Under the pieces are notes generated by a model. The model was given only the letters and a program-made list of their open reading frames with translations. It made no database searches and was not told where the DNA came from. The translations under genes and the position numbers were made by a program. Positions 52,201 to 60,405 of a DNA stretch of 64,000 nucleotides are shown piece after piece (the first letter of the stretch is position 1; the number at the start of each line of letters is the position of its first letter). Source of the DNA: Hymenolepis diminuta (lineage: Eukaryota; Platyhelminthes; Cestoda; Cyclophyllidea; Hymenolepididae); NCBI GenBank assembly GCA_900708905.1, contig CAADRB010000006.1, positions 1,665,468 to 1,729,467 of the forward strand, given 5' to 3'.

Positions 52201-55200
52201 TGTTTTTGCTACTGATAACTTGTTGAGCCAGGAGTGAGACATGTTTTAACCACGTGTGTTTTATTATCGGCGTATTTTACAAACTACTTTGTGATGTCTG
52301 TCCACTTTTTAATGTGAATGTACCTTTAATAGCCTCGACAGTGGCTTGTTTTCACACAATCGTGTAAGTTACCCGTATCTTTAACCGTTAACTGCGCATT
52401 GTTTTTTTCAATATCTCAGGAAAATGCCTGTAAATGGCGACACAGTGATATTATGGATGGATTCACCACAAATGGAGTCCGCATTTTCCGACCTAGTCAG
52501 TGGCTCAAACGTGATCCCAATGGTACGTGGTCATTTAAACAGTATATTTGCGAGTAGTACAAATAGGCCCACCATTACCTTACGTCTTTTTTACTTTAGA
52601 TGAACAGTCGTAAGTTGCTTCAAAGATTTGCGAAAAATTCCGCAGGTTACCGGACCTTTATCGCTCTTTATTTTCTTGTTTTAATGTATACAGATCACTA
52701 TGGCGGGAAGTGAGTGTTTGCGGAAATGTATACAGGTTGCATTCCACTATGTTTGTACCTGGTGAAACTGACCGGGTAAGAATGCAACTCACCTTGCTTC
52801 GTTTTTTATGAAAAATTTGATCGACTAGTCTTTATGTGATCCTTGAAGGTAAAGGAGGAAGATAATGTGCTGGAGGATGGAACACTGATTGATCTCTGCG
52901 GTGCGATCCTAATTTGGCGATCAGCTGAAGGATTGAGAAATGGTCTCACATTAACTGACGTTAGTGAAATGGTGAGTTTCGTGGAGATCACTCGGAACTT
53001 CATGTTCTTATCGATGAGTACTTAGTACTCTTGTTAATATTTCTTCTAAGCTATGATGTAAATTGAAACCATATATTGAAATAATTCGGGTAACTAGAAC
53101 TGTTTGAAAGTGTTAGAGAGTAAAATGGAATCTACGGGACAGCTCAAAAGTAACTTCCAAATAAAAATCGGCAGAAATTTGAATCCTCACGTTTTGTATG
53201 TTTTCTGATTTTTCAAAATTCAAGTAAGCCAATTAGCATTTTAATTTTTTTCTTTTTTAATTTGGAATTACTTCTTTCACCATCTGTTAATCCATTAGTT
53301 GCAAATGATCAGCAATTTCCTTACCACGGATATAAGTTTGATGGCTTTTAATCTTAAATTTATTGGAAAGAGAGAGGGAGTGGAACTCTAAAATTTCGGA
53401 CCCGAAAAGTAATGATTTCTTTCGAGAACAGATTGTCTCTCTTCGCACTTAAGGTCTTCTTAGACTGAAATATGTATTATCAGTTGGAGCTTAGTTGTAA
53501 AGGCTGTTGGATGTCGATTTTCTGAATTTAAATTACGTTCATCTCTATTTTCGCTTTTTTGTTTTATTTGAGGACGGAAGTGTATAACCGGAACAAGGCA
53601 TGATTAAAATATCGAATAGTGGTTGCGACGATCCTTATAGTCATTTGGTTATATCGAGCAGTTTCATTAGCATTTGTTTTCAACTTATTAAAAGACTAAA
53701 TATCTACATTACATATTATGGACTTGTATAATTTATTGCTTACAAAACTTGTCAGTCTAGTAACCGTAATGTTTACGCTAAGTTACCGTACAGCGCTGTT
53801 CCGTATTTTCATACTTGTTAGTAAAAAGCAGAATGTGGTTCGTTGTTTAGTTAGTTGTCAATCAAGAATTGTAAATTCTCGTCAATGACTAAACCAGAAT
53901 TAGATGATAAAAATTTTCCACTGAAAATTAGCTTACCGGCTGATACTAGAAATTATAACTATACTTTGTTCCAAAACTTCCAAGCTCATTTCGGAGAGTG
54001 TTTTCCAACGCCCATCTTACGAAGAGGGGTAGCGTCGTGGATCCCTCAACCCTGGTAAGAAGCTCGAATTCTGCCACCTTTATTAACTCTTTATTCCACT
54101 CATCAGGTTATACACCGATGTGCATCGAACTCATGACCTCTGACTCTGCAGCTAAGCACTTTGACCGCTGCACCGACAATCAATATGAATGGAAATGCTT
54201 AAAACTGAAGTTTCCTGCCAAATAGATGCTACTTTTCTGTTAAAGATAGCTGTTGAGAAACATTTCCCTTTAAATGGCCTTAGTCTTTTCCTATTATTTA
54301 CTTAATACTTGTGTCGAATGTGCAAGTGAAACATTTTCCATTCTACGCTTTAACGTTCATTCCTTATTATTCCTGCTTTAGGTCAACATTCTCAATCAGC
54401 TGCATATTCAGTGTCCAGTTTATCTAAAAACGCTTCAGTTCAAGGGATTCTGTGTACCGCGAGCTCCTTCTAAGTTCGCCTATAATGACAATTACTCATC
54501 CAACTCTTCGCTCAGTGCTACTTTCGGAGGAGGAAGTCAACCCCACGTCTACTTAAATTGTGGTCATGTTCATGGGTACCATGACTGGCACCCTATTGGT
54601 GAACAGTAAGTTAATAATTATTTCAAATAAATAATATTTTAACTAAATCAATGTGAAAATTTACCTCATCAGAAGAGTCTATTCAATTTTTCCTGTTTAT
54701 ATTTAAAATCTTCTAATCACTACATTGCCGCCAGTGTCGAGCTAATATCACCTCACTTCAGCTTGTTTATGTGCGCCATTTCAGTTCGAGTCGAATGAGA
54801 TAAGAACCATCAAAACCACAATCTGCTTTTTCTTTTCACCTCATTTTTATGCCCCCGTACTCTTCGTACTTCATGCAAGTGTTCCTTTGTGTTACTCTAT
54901 GCGTATGTGCTTTTTCACTTTTTTCTGTACCGGTTCTACACCCTTCCTTCACACACGCTAAAACAGAATTTGCGCGTTTAGCTTATCTTTACCGTTCTGT
55001 CTTTCGTTTTCTAGTCCTCCCACTGCTGCGTAATACTTTCGTTAGCTTTAATCTCTCCACGACTTAAATGTACTTTCTAGATTTCTCAGTCTTTGTGCAG
55101 CGCTCTCTGTGAGCTTGTGTGTGCAAGTTGGTCTTGTCTTTAGCCTCTTGAGAATCACAGATGTAAAATGTCCAAAACTCCATGAGAGCGAATTCTTCGA

Positions 55201-58200
55201 TAGTTTAATTGAAATCATCCTCTCTCACTCCCACTGAACTATATTTTTTAACACACCTTGTTAACGGACTGATGTTTGAAGTTACTTAACGACTTTTTTC
55301 TTAATTCACTCGCGTGACTGAATGCCCTTTCGTTAAACACAGGTGCGTCCGTTCTTGGATCAATTTTTTCTAGTGATTGAATGCCTATTTCGTCGCTATA
55401 TTGACTTTAATTTTTTCGTCATAGGGTAATTTCAATAGGTGGTCTAAAGTTCTTATGATTTTCTGATCGATTTTCTATATTTTATTTTTCATGCCTCAAT
55501 GTGTCAGTGTCAAACACAGATGCCTCCGTGGTTCTATCGCCTTCCCTCTAGTCGATATTATTTCTGCGTTCTCATCGTAATGGCCTTTAGATCTTTTTAA
55601 TCATTAAATGATATTCTTTCATTGTGTTTTATGCAGTTATGGTAATTAATCAAGTTGTGTAAAAGTAGTCGACAGTTTTAAATCGGGAAGAAAAACCTAA
55701 GATCATTGAAGAAAACTTTTCAGGCCATTAAGAGTAAATAACACATGACTTGGGTATAGGGGAAGTATCCTAGAAAAACTTCCATTCTATCAGCGCCACA
55801 ATTAATCATTTCGGTTTACCATTCACGTCTTTGAGTTTGCACCACTAAGTATCGATCTCTTGAATTCCAAATTCTTGAGAAGAAGGGGGATATCCTGAAG
55901 AATCTCTAATTTAGACAATTCTTTTAAGTATCACTCCATTTTAACCACTGATTGACCATTTAATTAACGTTTATTCAATCCAGCGCTGCCATCAAGAGCC
56001 CTGCCTTCGAGATGTCCGACTTATTTTTTCAGCTGTCAACTTTGGGTCATTTAAGCTATTCATAACGCGTCAATTACAAAAAGTTGAAATATTTGTTGTA
56101 TGTGAAGTCAGTTTGTTACTGTCTTCTCAGGGAAAACATATCTTATGTTTTCATGGTTATTGATGCATTAATATTTATTACTCATTGTGATATCTAGGCC
56201 TTTATAGAACTCAATCCCTCAAAGAGGGTCAGTGTCTTGTCTTGGTATTTGTCTTGTGAACTATTCCATATTAGATGTTAATTTGATCTATTTAAAATCA
56301 TCAATTTATGTCATCCACATTTTTTAATCAAGAGAATTTCCTGAATAAGTTCTTATCGGATTCAACTGCCCCAAACTGTGATAACGGGTGAAAGTTTCTT
56401 AATCAAAATTTTAATATAGTGAAATCCACAACGACTATCTATCAAATCCTCTAAATCTTAAACCTGTACGTAATTTAGAACAATTCTTATCATTGTGTAA
56501 GGAAATAGAATATTAAGTGGGAGACGATCGAAAAGCAACTTCGATCATTCATTTTTATTTTATTTCTCACACCAAGGCGAAAACAATTTACGACTTTTCA
56601 CTGTGAGAAAACATCCAAACGTATAGAAAGTGAGTTTATAAAAAGGAAGTATGTTTAGATTTCAAGAGGAATGGTAGACTAGAAGTGAGAGTCTGGAAAT
56701 CAGGAGAACCCAGAATTATCCTCCCAACTGCTGTTTCAAGTCGAAGTTCTTCAGACTTGTCCTTTCTCTTCATCCTTTTGCTCTGCGTGGGAAGATCCGG
56801 GTGACCAGTTTTCATATGATTTCGGAGCCATCCACTTCCCATTTTACTCCCGTAACGGAACAAAGAAGTCTACCGGTAGACAGTTCATCTTTGGATTTGT
56901 GGTGATCGATCCACTAGTACCTTCTCATCTCACTTTCATTTGCAGAGTCGACCACATCGAGAATCTACACACACACAGTTTCTCTTTTTACGCACACCTT
57001 TCAGTTGTATTTGATGTTTAACAAGGCGAGAAAATTTTAAAATATTATTATAACTAACAGCAAGGCAACAATCTTACAACGTTTTCATCGGGGCAAAGTA
57101 ACTGAAATCGGGTAACATTAGGTCCAATAAATGACGAATGGGAGAAGATCGAACATATTTTGAGAATCAAGTCAGAACATTGAAAGAATTTTACTTCATT
57201 TGATTTTTGTATTCAAGTTTTGCAACACTTACTAAATTACTGGTTCAAATTTAAATTTCATCATCTGTCCAATAGATTGTAACAAATGCTTGTCTACGGT
57301 GTTCGGTGCTTGGTGATCGGTTATTTAATCAGGAAAGGAAATATCACTTCCATTCATTTTCTCTTCCAGTGATTGAGAAAGCAAAATGAGTTTGCGTTAT
57401 TTGACAGATTACGGTTTTAAAAAGCAAAGATGAGGTAGATACAAATTGTAAGTTAGCAAAACTTCGGTAAATTTTTAATTTTTCCATTCTGTATAGGTCT
57501 CAATAGGCCTTGACAGCCATTCTATTCCGTAAATACGCATCGATGCATTTTAAACTGTCTATCTGTAGATGAGTCATGCACAAATATATGTTTGACCGCA
57601 ATGTATACGTTACCCCCATTTTATTTCAGGACACAGTTGCGCGGTGTCGTCTTTCATGACAAGATCACCAAATGGTCCGACTTTAACCATTAGCAGTGCA
57701 CATCCGTATTTGATGGTTTGTTGGACGGTTGTTGTAGCATCTAAGGTATTTTATTTTCCACTAACTAATCCACAAGCCATACCTTCTATCTTCTACCAAC
57801 CTTCACTACGACAACAGGATAGAGAGAGAAAACAGATCAACGGTGTGCAGGGCTTATTGAGAGAGGGCAAGAGACAAGGGAAAATGTGAATGAATGGATG
57901 CAACAGATCATGTGTTTATTTAAACAGGAGCAACATAAACAGATGGAGTGGCTCCGAATACTGCTGATTGGAGGAAACTGAGACCCGGCAACTTTCACTC
58001 AAAGGCCACTTAAATTGTTTAGTCACGGCTTTTAAAATAAACAAGCTGAGGACACACTATGATTTTGCAAGAAAGCTTGAGTTTACAGCAAAGGTAAAGT
58101 GCTCCAAGTACCATAGTGGGATTAGTAATGATCTTGAGGTCAAGAGTCTTAGGTCTCAGGGCTAATTATTTATGACCAAGACAAAAATTTAAGAAACTTG

Positions 58201-60405
58201 GTCACTACAGGTTAATGATGTTGGAGTGAATCGCGTGTTATCGGAATTTAATAGCAAATATAATGGATAAAACTTTATTTTGACAGAGAGAAGGAGTCCT
58301 AGAGTCGTTCTTGAGTAACTTGTATTGTACTGCCTCTCTTGTTGACAAGACTCAATTAGTACATTTAGCTATCCACATCAATGGATGTGCACCGAAGGGC
58401 ATTGGTGGCATGGCCCCTAGTAATCTTTGGCTACTGAGCTAGCAACCCACTCTAATCTTAATTCCTCACTCTTATATCGGCGCACTTCAATTGTGTAATA
58501 CTCTATCCTTAATAAAAATTCAGACTGATGAATTCTGCAGGATTCGAATGGTCATTAGGACATCTTAAATATGCAGTTAATCTATGCCTCACCGTAAAAA
58601 GCATTTGCTACCATCCAGTGGACGAATAATGAAATTTAAATTTGAACCAACAATTGAGTAATTATTGCACAACTGGAATACAAAAATCAAATGAAGCAAG
58701 ATTCTTGGAAATCTTGACGTCGCTTTGAAAATCGTTTTGGCCTCCTCCTCTTCATCATTTATTAGACTTTCTGTTAATCGATTTTTGTTGCTTCCCACAA
58801 TTTAAATTGTAATTTTTGCATTCCTGCGGGTAATAATAATGTACTTCACTACTAAAACAGAGTTAACCCTGAGTAAGATCTAGCGACCTCGACTATATTA
58901 AGATCATGCAAGATCGTCCTGCTTTTTCGGCCCTGAAAAAAGGCCATCATAATTTATTAACCAGCCAATAAGTATTGGGCATCGTGGACAAGAAATTGCT
59001 CAATAATCCAAAAAACGAACGATGAAATTTGAATTTTGGAGAGTGAAATATTTAACTAATTATTAAGCAAGTGGTGGATACTTGAATACAAAAATCAAAT
59101 GAAGTAAAATTCTTTCAATGTTCTGACTTGATTCTCAAAATATGTTCGATCTTCTCCCATTCGTCATTTATTGGACCTAATGTTACCCGATTTCAGTTAC
59201 TTTGCCCCGATGAAAACGTTGTAAGATTGTTGCCTTGCTGTTAGTTATAATAATATTTTAAAATTTTCTCGCCTTGTTAAACATCAAATACAACTGAAAG
59301 GTGTGCGTAAAAAGAGAAACTGTGTGTGTGTAGATTCTCGATGTGGTCGACTCTGCAAATGAAAGTGAGATGAGAAGGTACTAGTGGATCGATCACCACA
59401 AATCCAAAGATGAACTGTCTACCGGTAGACTTCTTTGTTCCGTTACGGGAGTAAAATGGGAAGTGGATGGCTCCGAAATCATATGAAAACTGGTCACCCG
59501 GATCTTCCCACGCAGAGCAAAAGGATGAAGAGAAAGGACAAGTCTGAAGAACTTCGACTTGAAACAGCAGTTGGGAGGATAATTCTGGGTTCTCCTGATT
59601 TCCAGACTCTCACTTCTAGTCTACCATTCCTCTTGAAATCTAAACATACTTCCTTTTTATAAACTCACTTTCTATACGTTTGGATGTTTTCTCACAGTGA
59701 AAAGTTGTAAAGTGTATTAGCCTTGCTGCGAGAAACAGATTAATAAATCCCCACTTTTAATTTTAGGGTCAAATCCATGTCAGTGTTTTGTAAATAAGTT
59801 GATTTAAGTTATGAACTAATCAGCACTAACCCCAAGCCCCAACTGACTTACAGCTTTGGATCTCAAAATGAAAGTGATACCACAGATTAATTTTTGGTGT
59901 ACACTTTCTTTTGCATCCATACGAATTTTAATTAGCCTCTAAAATACAACGCTAAGGAAGTAAGTCAAATGTAAACCTTTGCTCTTCAAAGGTTGCATCT
60001 AGTAGAATCACCTCCGACTGAGGAAAACTCTCTCCAACCATGAAAGCTTATAAAATAAATGCTGAAAACTATTATTCGGTCGTAAATTTCCGTTTTCAGG
60101 ACTTATTTTGAATTTTTCTGTCCGTTCTAAGCTTCATATCTTTCTGACCTTTTGGTTAAAATGATTAAAAGGGCTTTACGACAATTTATCAGCAAGTGAA
60201 TATTATGAGTATTTAATATGATTCCCTTTTTTCTCTGTTGTAGGACTATGGGCGAACGGGACAAGCGAACGTGTCCTCTCTGCAGACAATCTTCGAGATT
60301 TGTGCGACTTTCAATCGGTGAAGAAGTTGGATTTTACGTGGATCGAGGTGCACCCTCACATTGTTTCAACCCCTGCGGACATATTGCCTCCGAAGCCACT
60401 GTTAG
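43144..60405 (+). CDS. PELI: Pellino E3 ubiquitin-protein ligase (nine exons, final exon missing)
   Basis: The exons 43144-43253, 43488-43620, 45298-45399, 48506-48793, 52420-52526, 52694-52775, 52849-52971, 54382-54605 and 60244-60405 join in phase to 443 codons plus two bases. The product follows animal Pellino from its first strand (YGRLILLG) through the FHA-like domain (NTVVVEYVPD, STVSRFACRI, ARIYAAGFD, DGFTTNGV, SLWREVSVCGNV, GTLIDLCGAILIWRSAEGL) into the RING-like region (VYLNCGHVHGYHDW, CPLCR, GFYVDRGAPSH, NPCGH). Known: Pellino binds phosphorylated IRAK/Pelle kinases in Toll/IL-1 signalling and ubiquitinates partners. Only the last ~40 residues, with the final Cys pair, are missing and must lie beyond 64000. 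Two insertions relative to vertebrate forms are noted in exons 4 and 8. Confidence 0.96.
43488..43620 (+). CDS. PELI: Pellino exon 2 (FHA-like domain)
   Basis: Acceptor AATTATTTCAG; the split glycine codon joins exon 1 as LLG-TNG, equivalent to VLGYNG in other Pellinos. It continues through RCLELYQRSTANGVSPG, matching the KRPKANGVKP segment. Ends phase 0 at an unusual donor GTGCGC. Residues 37-81. Confidence 0.93.
45298..45399 (+). CDS. PELI: Pellino exon 3 (FHA-like domain)
   Basis: Exactly 34 codons, phase 0 at both ends, acceptor TTGTTTTCAG and donor GTATGC. Reads HAVSYTFNRTNTVVVEYVPD and ends NIDLFQ, aligning without gaps to the SISYTLSRAQTVVVEY...DMFQ strand pair of vertebrate Pellino. 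Confidence 0.96.
46140..46345. repeat. Dispersed repeat R3, copy 2 (Pellino intron 3)
   Basis: Same blocks as 20450-20640: TCATGCCCATTAAGTAACAAG, then CCTTATTGGACTATTT about 115 bases later, followed by a T/C-rich stretch. No coding potential seen. Confidence 0.4.
47628..48017 (+). pseudogene. Coding remnant of a mobile element (unidentified)
   Basis: Open for about 129 codons in intron 3, in DNA less AT-rich than its surroundings, and continuous at its end with the BED-repeat copy. The segment RLKAVQNAARRMMLGF resembles the LQxxQNxAARxxLG motif seen after the reverse transcriptase domain of some non-LTR elements, but the rest has no motif I can name. It is probably the inner part of a transposable element that is missing from the other copies. 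Confidence 0.35.
47940..48440 (+). repeat. BED-finger repeat, diverged copy 3
   Basis: Aligns with 59240-59740: GATTCTCGGCGT, then GGTAGATCGATTACCACAAATCC, the coding segment with stops and indels, and the tail GTGAAAAG/GATGAAAAGTCGTAAA followed by GAAATAAATAAAATAA. Same orientation as the right arm of the long inverted repeat. Its end lies about 65 bases before the exon 4 acceptor. Confidence 0.75.
48506..48793 (+). CDS. PELI: Pellino exon 4 (FHA core and extended wing)
   Basis: Ninety-six codons, phase 0-0, acceptor GATCTTACAG, donor GTAAGT. Opens IGRYKSPIIDFHIGD, then a Ser/Pro-rich segment (about residues 131-175, with RASPTPKKP), then STVSRFACRIDIDRRPPHAARIY... The conserved SRFACRI and ARIYAAGFD strands carry the FHA phosphopeptide-binding surface. 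The Ser/Pro-rich segment is about 30 residues longer than in vertebrates and falls where Pellino has its wing appendage. A decayed BED-repeat copy ends about 65 bases upstream of the acceptor. Confidence 0.96.
48794..52419 (+). other. Pellino intron 4
   Basis: 3.6-kb phase 0 intron. AT-rich; a purine-rich GAGAGAGATGGAGAGTGAGG tract lies near 51155-51200. No exon, transposon or RNA gene recognised. Confidence 0.7.
52420..52526 (+). CDS. PELI: Pellino exon 5
   Basis: Acceptor TCAATATCTCAG. Reads ENACKWRHSDIMDGFTTNGV then FRPSQWLKRDPNGT, matching KWKTSDGQMDGLTTNGVLVMHP. Two overlapping donors exist: GTACGT at 52523 and GTGGTC at 52527. Only the second keeps frame with exon 6. The first is closer to consensus but leads to a stop soon after. 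Residues about 212-246. Confidence 0.9.
52694..52775 (+). CDS. PELI: Pellino exon 6
   Basis: Short exon with acceptor AATGTATACAG and donor GTAAGA. Reads SLWREVSVCGNVYRLHSTM, closely matching GIWREISVCGNVFSLRETR of vertebrate Pellino, then VPGETDR. Residues about 247-274. Confidence 0.94.
52849..52971 (+). CDS. PELI: Pellino exon 7
   Basis: Forty-one codons in phase 0-0. Acceptor CCTTGAAG follows a 73-base intron; donor GTGAGT. Contains LEDGTLIDLCGAILIWRSAE, near identical to the QDGSLIDLCGATLLWRTAEGL block that ends the FHA-like domain. The alternative acceptor CGACTAG just upstream would give a stop, so it was rejected. Confidence 0.95.
52972..54381 (+). other. Pellino intron 7
   Basis: 1.4-kb intron holding an antisense tRNA-derived SINE-like copy near its 3' end. 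Otherwise no feature seen. Confidence 0.7.
54020..54180 (-). mobile_element. tRNA-derived SINE-like element, copy 1
   Basis: On the minus strand, 54175-54165 reads CGGTGCAGCGG, matching the pol III A box in 10 of 11 positions. 54131-54121 reads AGTTCGATGCA, a degenerate B box, 44 bases downstream start to start as in tRNA genes. The sequence between (GCTGCAGAGTCAGAGGTC) resembles the anticodon and variable arms of tRNA-Cys, and the T arm pairs in 4 of 5 positions. The acceptor stem does not pair, so it is not a functional tRNA. The extent of the body towards 54020 is a guess. Confidence 0.6.
54382..54605 (+). CDS. PELI: Pellino exon 8 (first half of RING-like domain)
   Basis: Acceptor CTGCTTTAG, donor GTAAGT, ends phase 2. 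Reads VNILNQLHIQCPVYLKTLQF, then a Ser/Asn/Gly-rich insert (NDNYSSNSSLSATFGGG), then PHVYLNCGHVHGYHDW, the first metal-binding part of the Pellino CHC2CHC2 domain. The insert is roughly 15-20 residues longer than the vertebrate linker. Residues about 316-389. Confidence 0.96.
56560..57470 (-). mobile_element. BED-finger repeat with R1, left copy of inverted pair
   Basis: Minus-strand element whose segment 56593-57218 is the exact reverse complement of 59080-59705 as far as I can compare by eye. It carries a 75-codon open frame (56863-56636) reading FRYGSKMGSGWLRNHMKTGH, the last half of a BED-type zinc finger (YGxxxxxLRxHxxxxHP), as in hAT/ZBED proteins. The frame upstream has stops where the cysteine pair should be. 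R1 continues to about 57470. Confidence 0.75.
58335..58450 (-). mobile_element. tRNA-derived SINE-like element, copy 2 (diverged)
   Basis: On the minus strand an A-box-like TAGCTCAGTAG (58441-58431) is followed 43 bases later by CCTTCGGTGCA (58398-58388). It shares GCCAAAG/GTCAAAG and TTCG(G/A)TGCACATC with copy 1 in the same order and spacing, plus a GGCAG near the end of both. Similarity to copy 1 is stronger than similarity to a tRNA. Confidence 0.45.
58590..58780 (-). repeat. Dispersed repeat R1, extra reverse copy
   Basis: Reads GAATACAAAAATCAAATGAAG, GATTCTT and GACGTC...TTTGAAAAT, and shares GATGAAATTTAAATTTGAACC-like sequence with the R1 part at 57240. It lies about 200 bases left of the right arm, in the same orientation as the right arm. 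Confidence 0.6.
58980..59740 (+). mobile_element. BED-finger repeat with R1, right copy of inverted pair
   Basis: Plus-strand partner of 56560-57470. The same 75-codon frame (59435-59662) is unchanged. Beyond both ends of the matching block the two copies still align but with many differences (for example GTAAAGTGTATTAGCC versus GTAAATTGTTTTCGCC outside, and R1 sequences inside), so both are older members of one family. Confidence 0.75.
60244..60405 (+). CDS. PELI: Pellino exon 9 (second part of RING-like domain)
   Basis: Acceptor TCTGTTGTAG, donor GTGAGT, phases 2 and 2. Reads TMGERDKRTCPLCRQSSR, then GFYVDRGAPSHCFNPCGH and ends ASEATVR. The CPxCR and PCGH ligands are kept. Two cysteines found in vertebrate Pellino outside the core ligands (in GCEAGF and GHVCSE) are Glu and Ala here. 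The matching final exon (YWSxIPLPHG...CPFC in relatives) was not found up to 64000. Confidence 0.95.

Larger units (their letters stand above)
54606..60243 (+). other. Pellino intron 8, splits the RING-like domain
   Basis: 5.6-kb phase 2 intron between the two halves of the RING-like domain. It contains the 626-base inverted repeat with its R1 flanks, SINE copy 2 and a possible cryptic exon at 57630-57745. The first 2 kb (54606-56550) show nothing recognisable. Confidence 0.75.

Noticed and set aside
45060..53420. Recurring GAGAGAGG...AAATTTCGG...GATTTCT strings (near 45065, 51840, 53370)
   Set aside because: Short purine-rich stretches with loose similarity; I could not extend the match enough to call a repeat family.
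58520..58560. CTGATGAATTC...GGATTCGAA as a hammerhead ribozyme
   Set aside because: The core needs CTGATGA, a stem and GAAA; here GAAT follows and the flanking strands do not pair.
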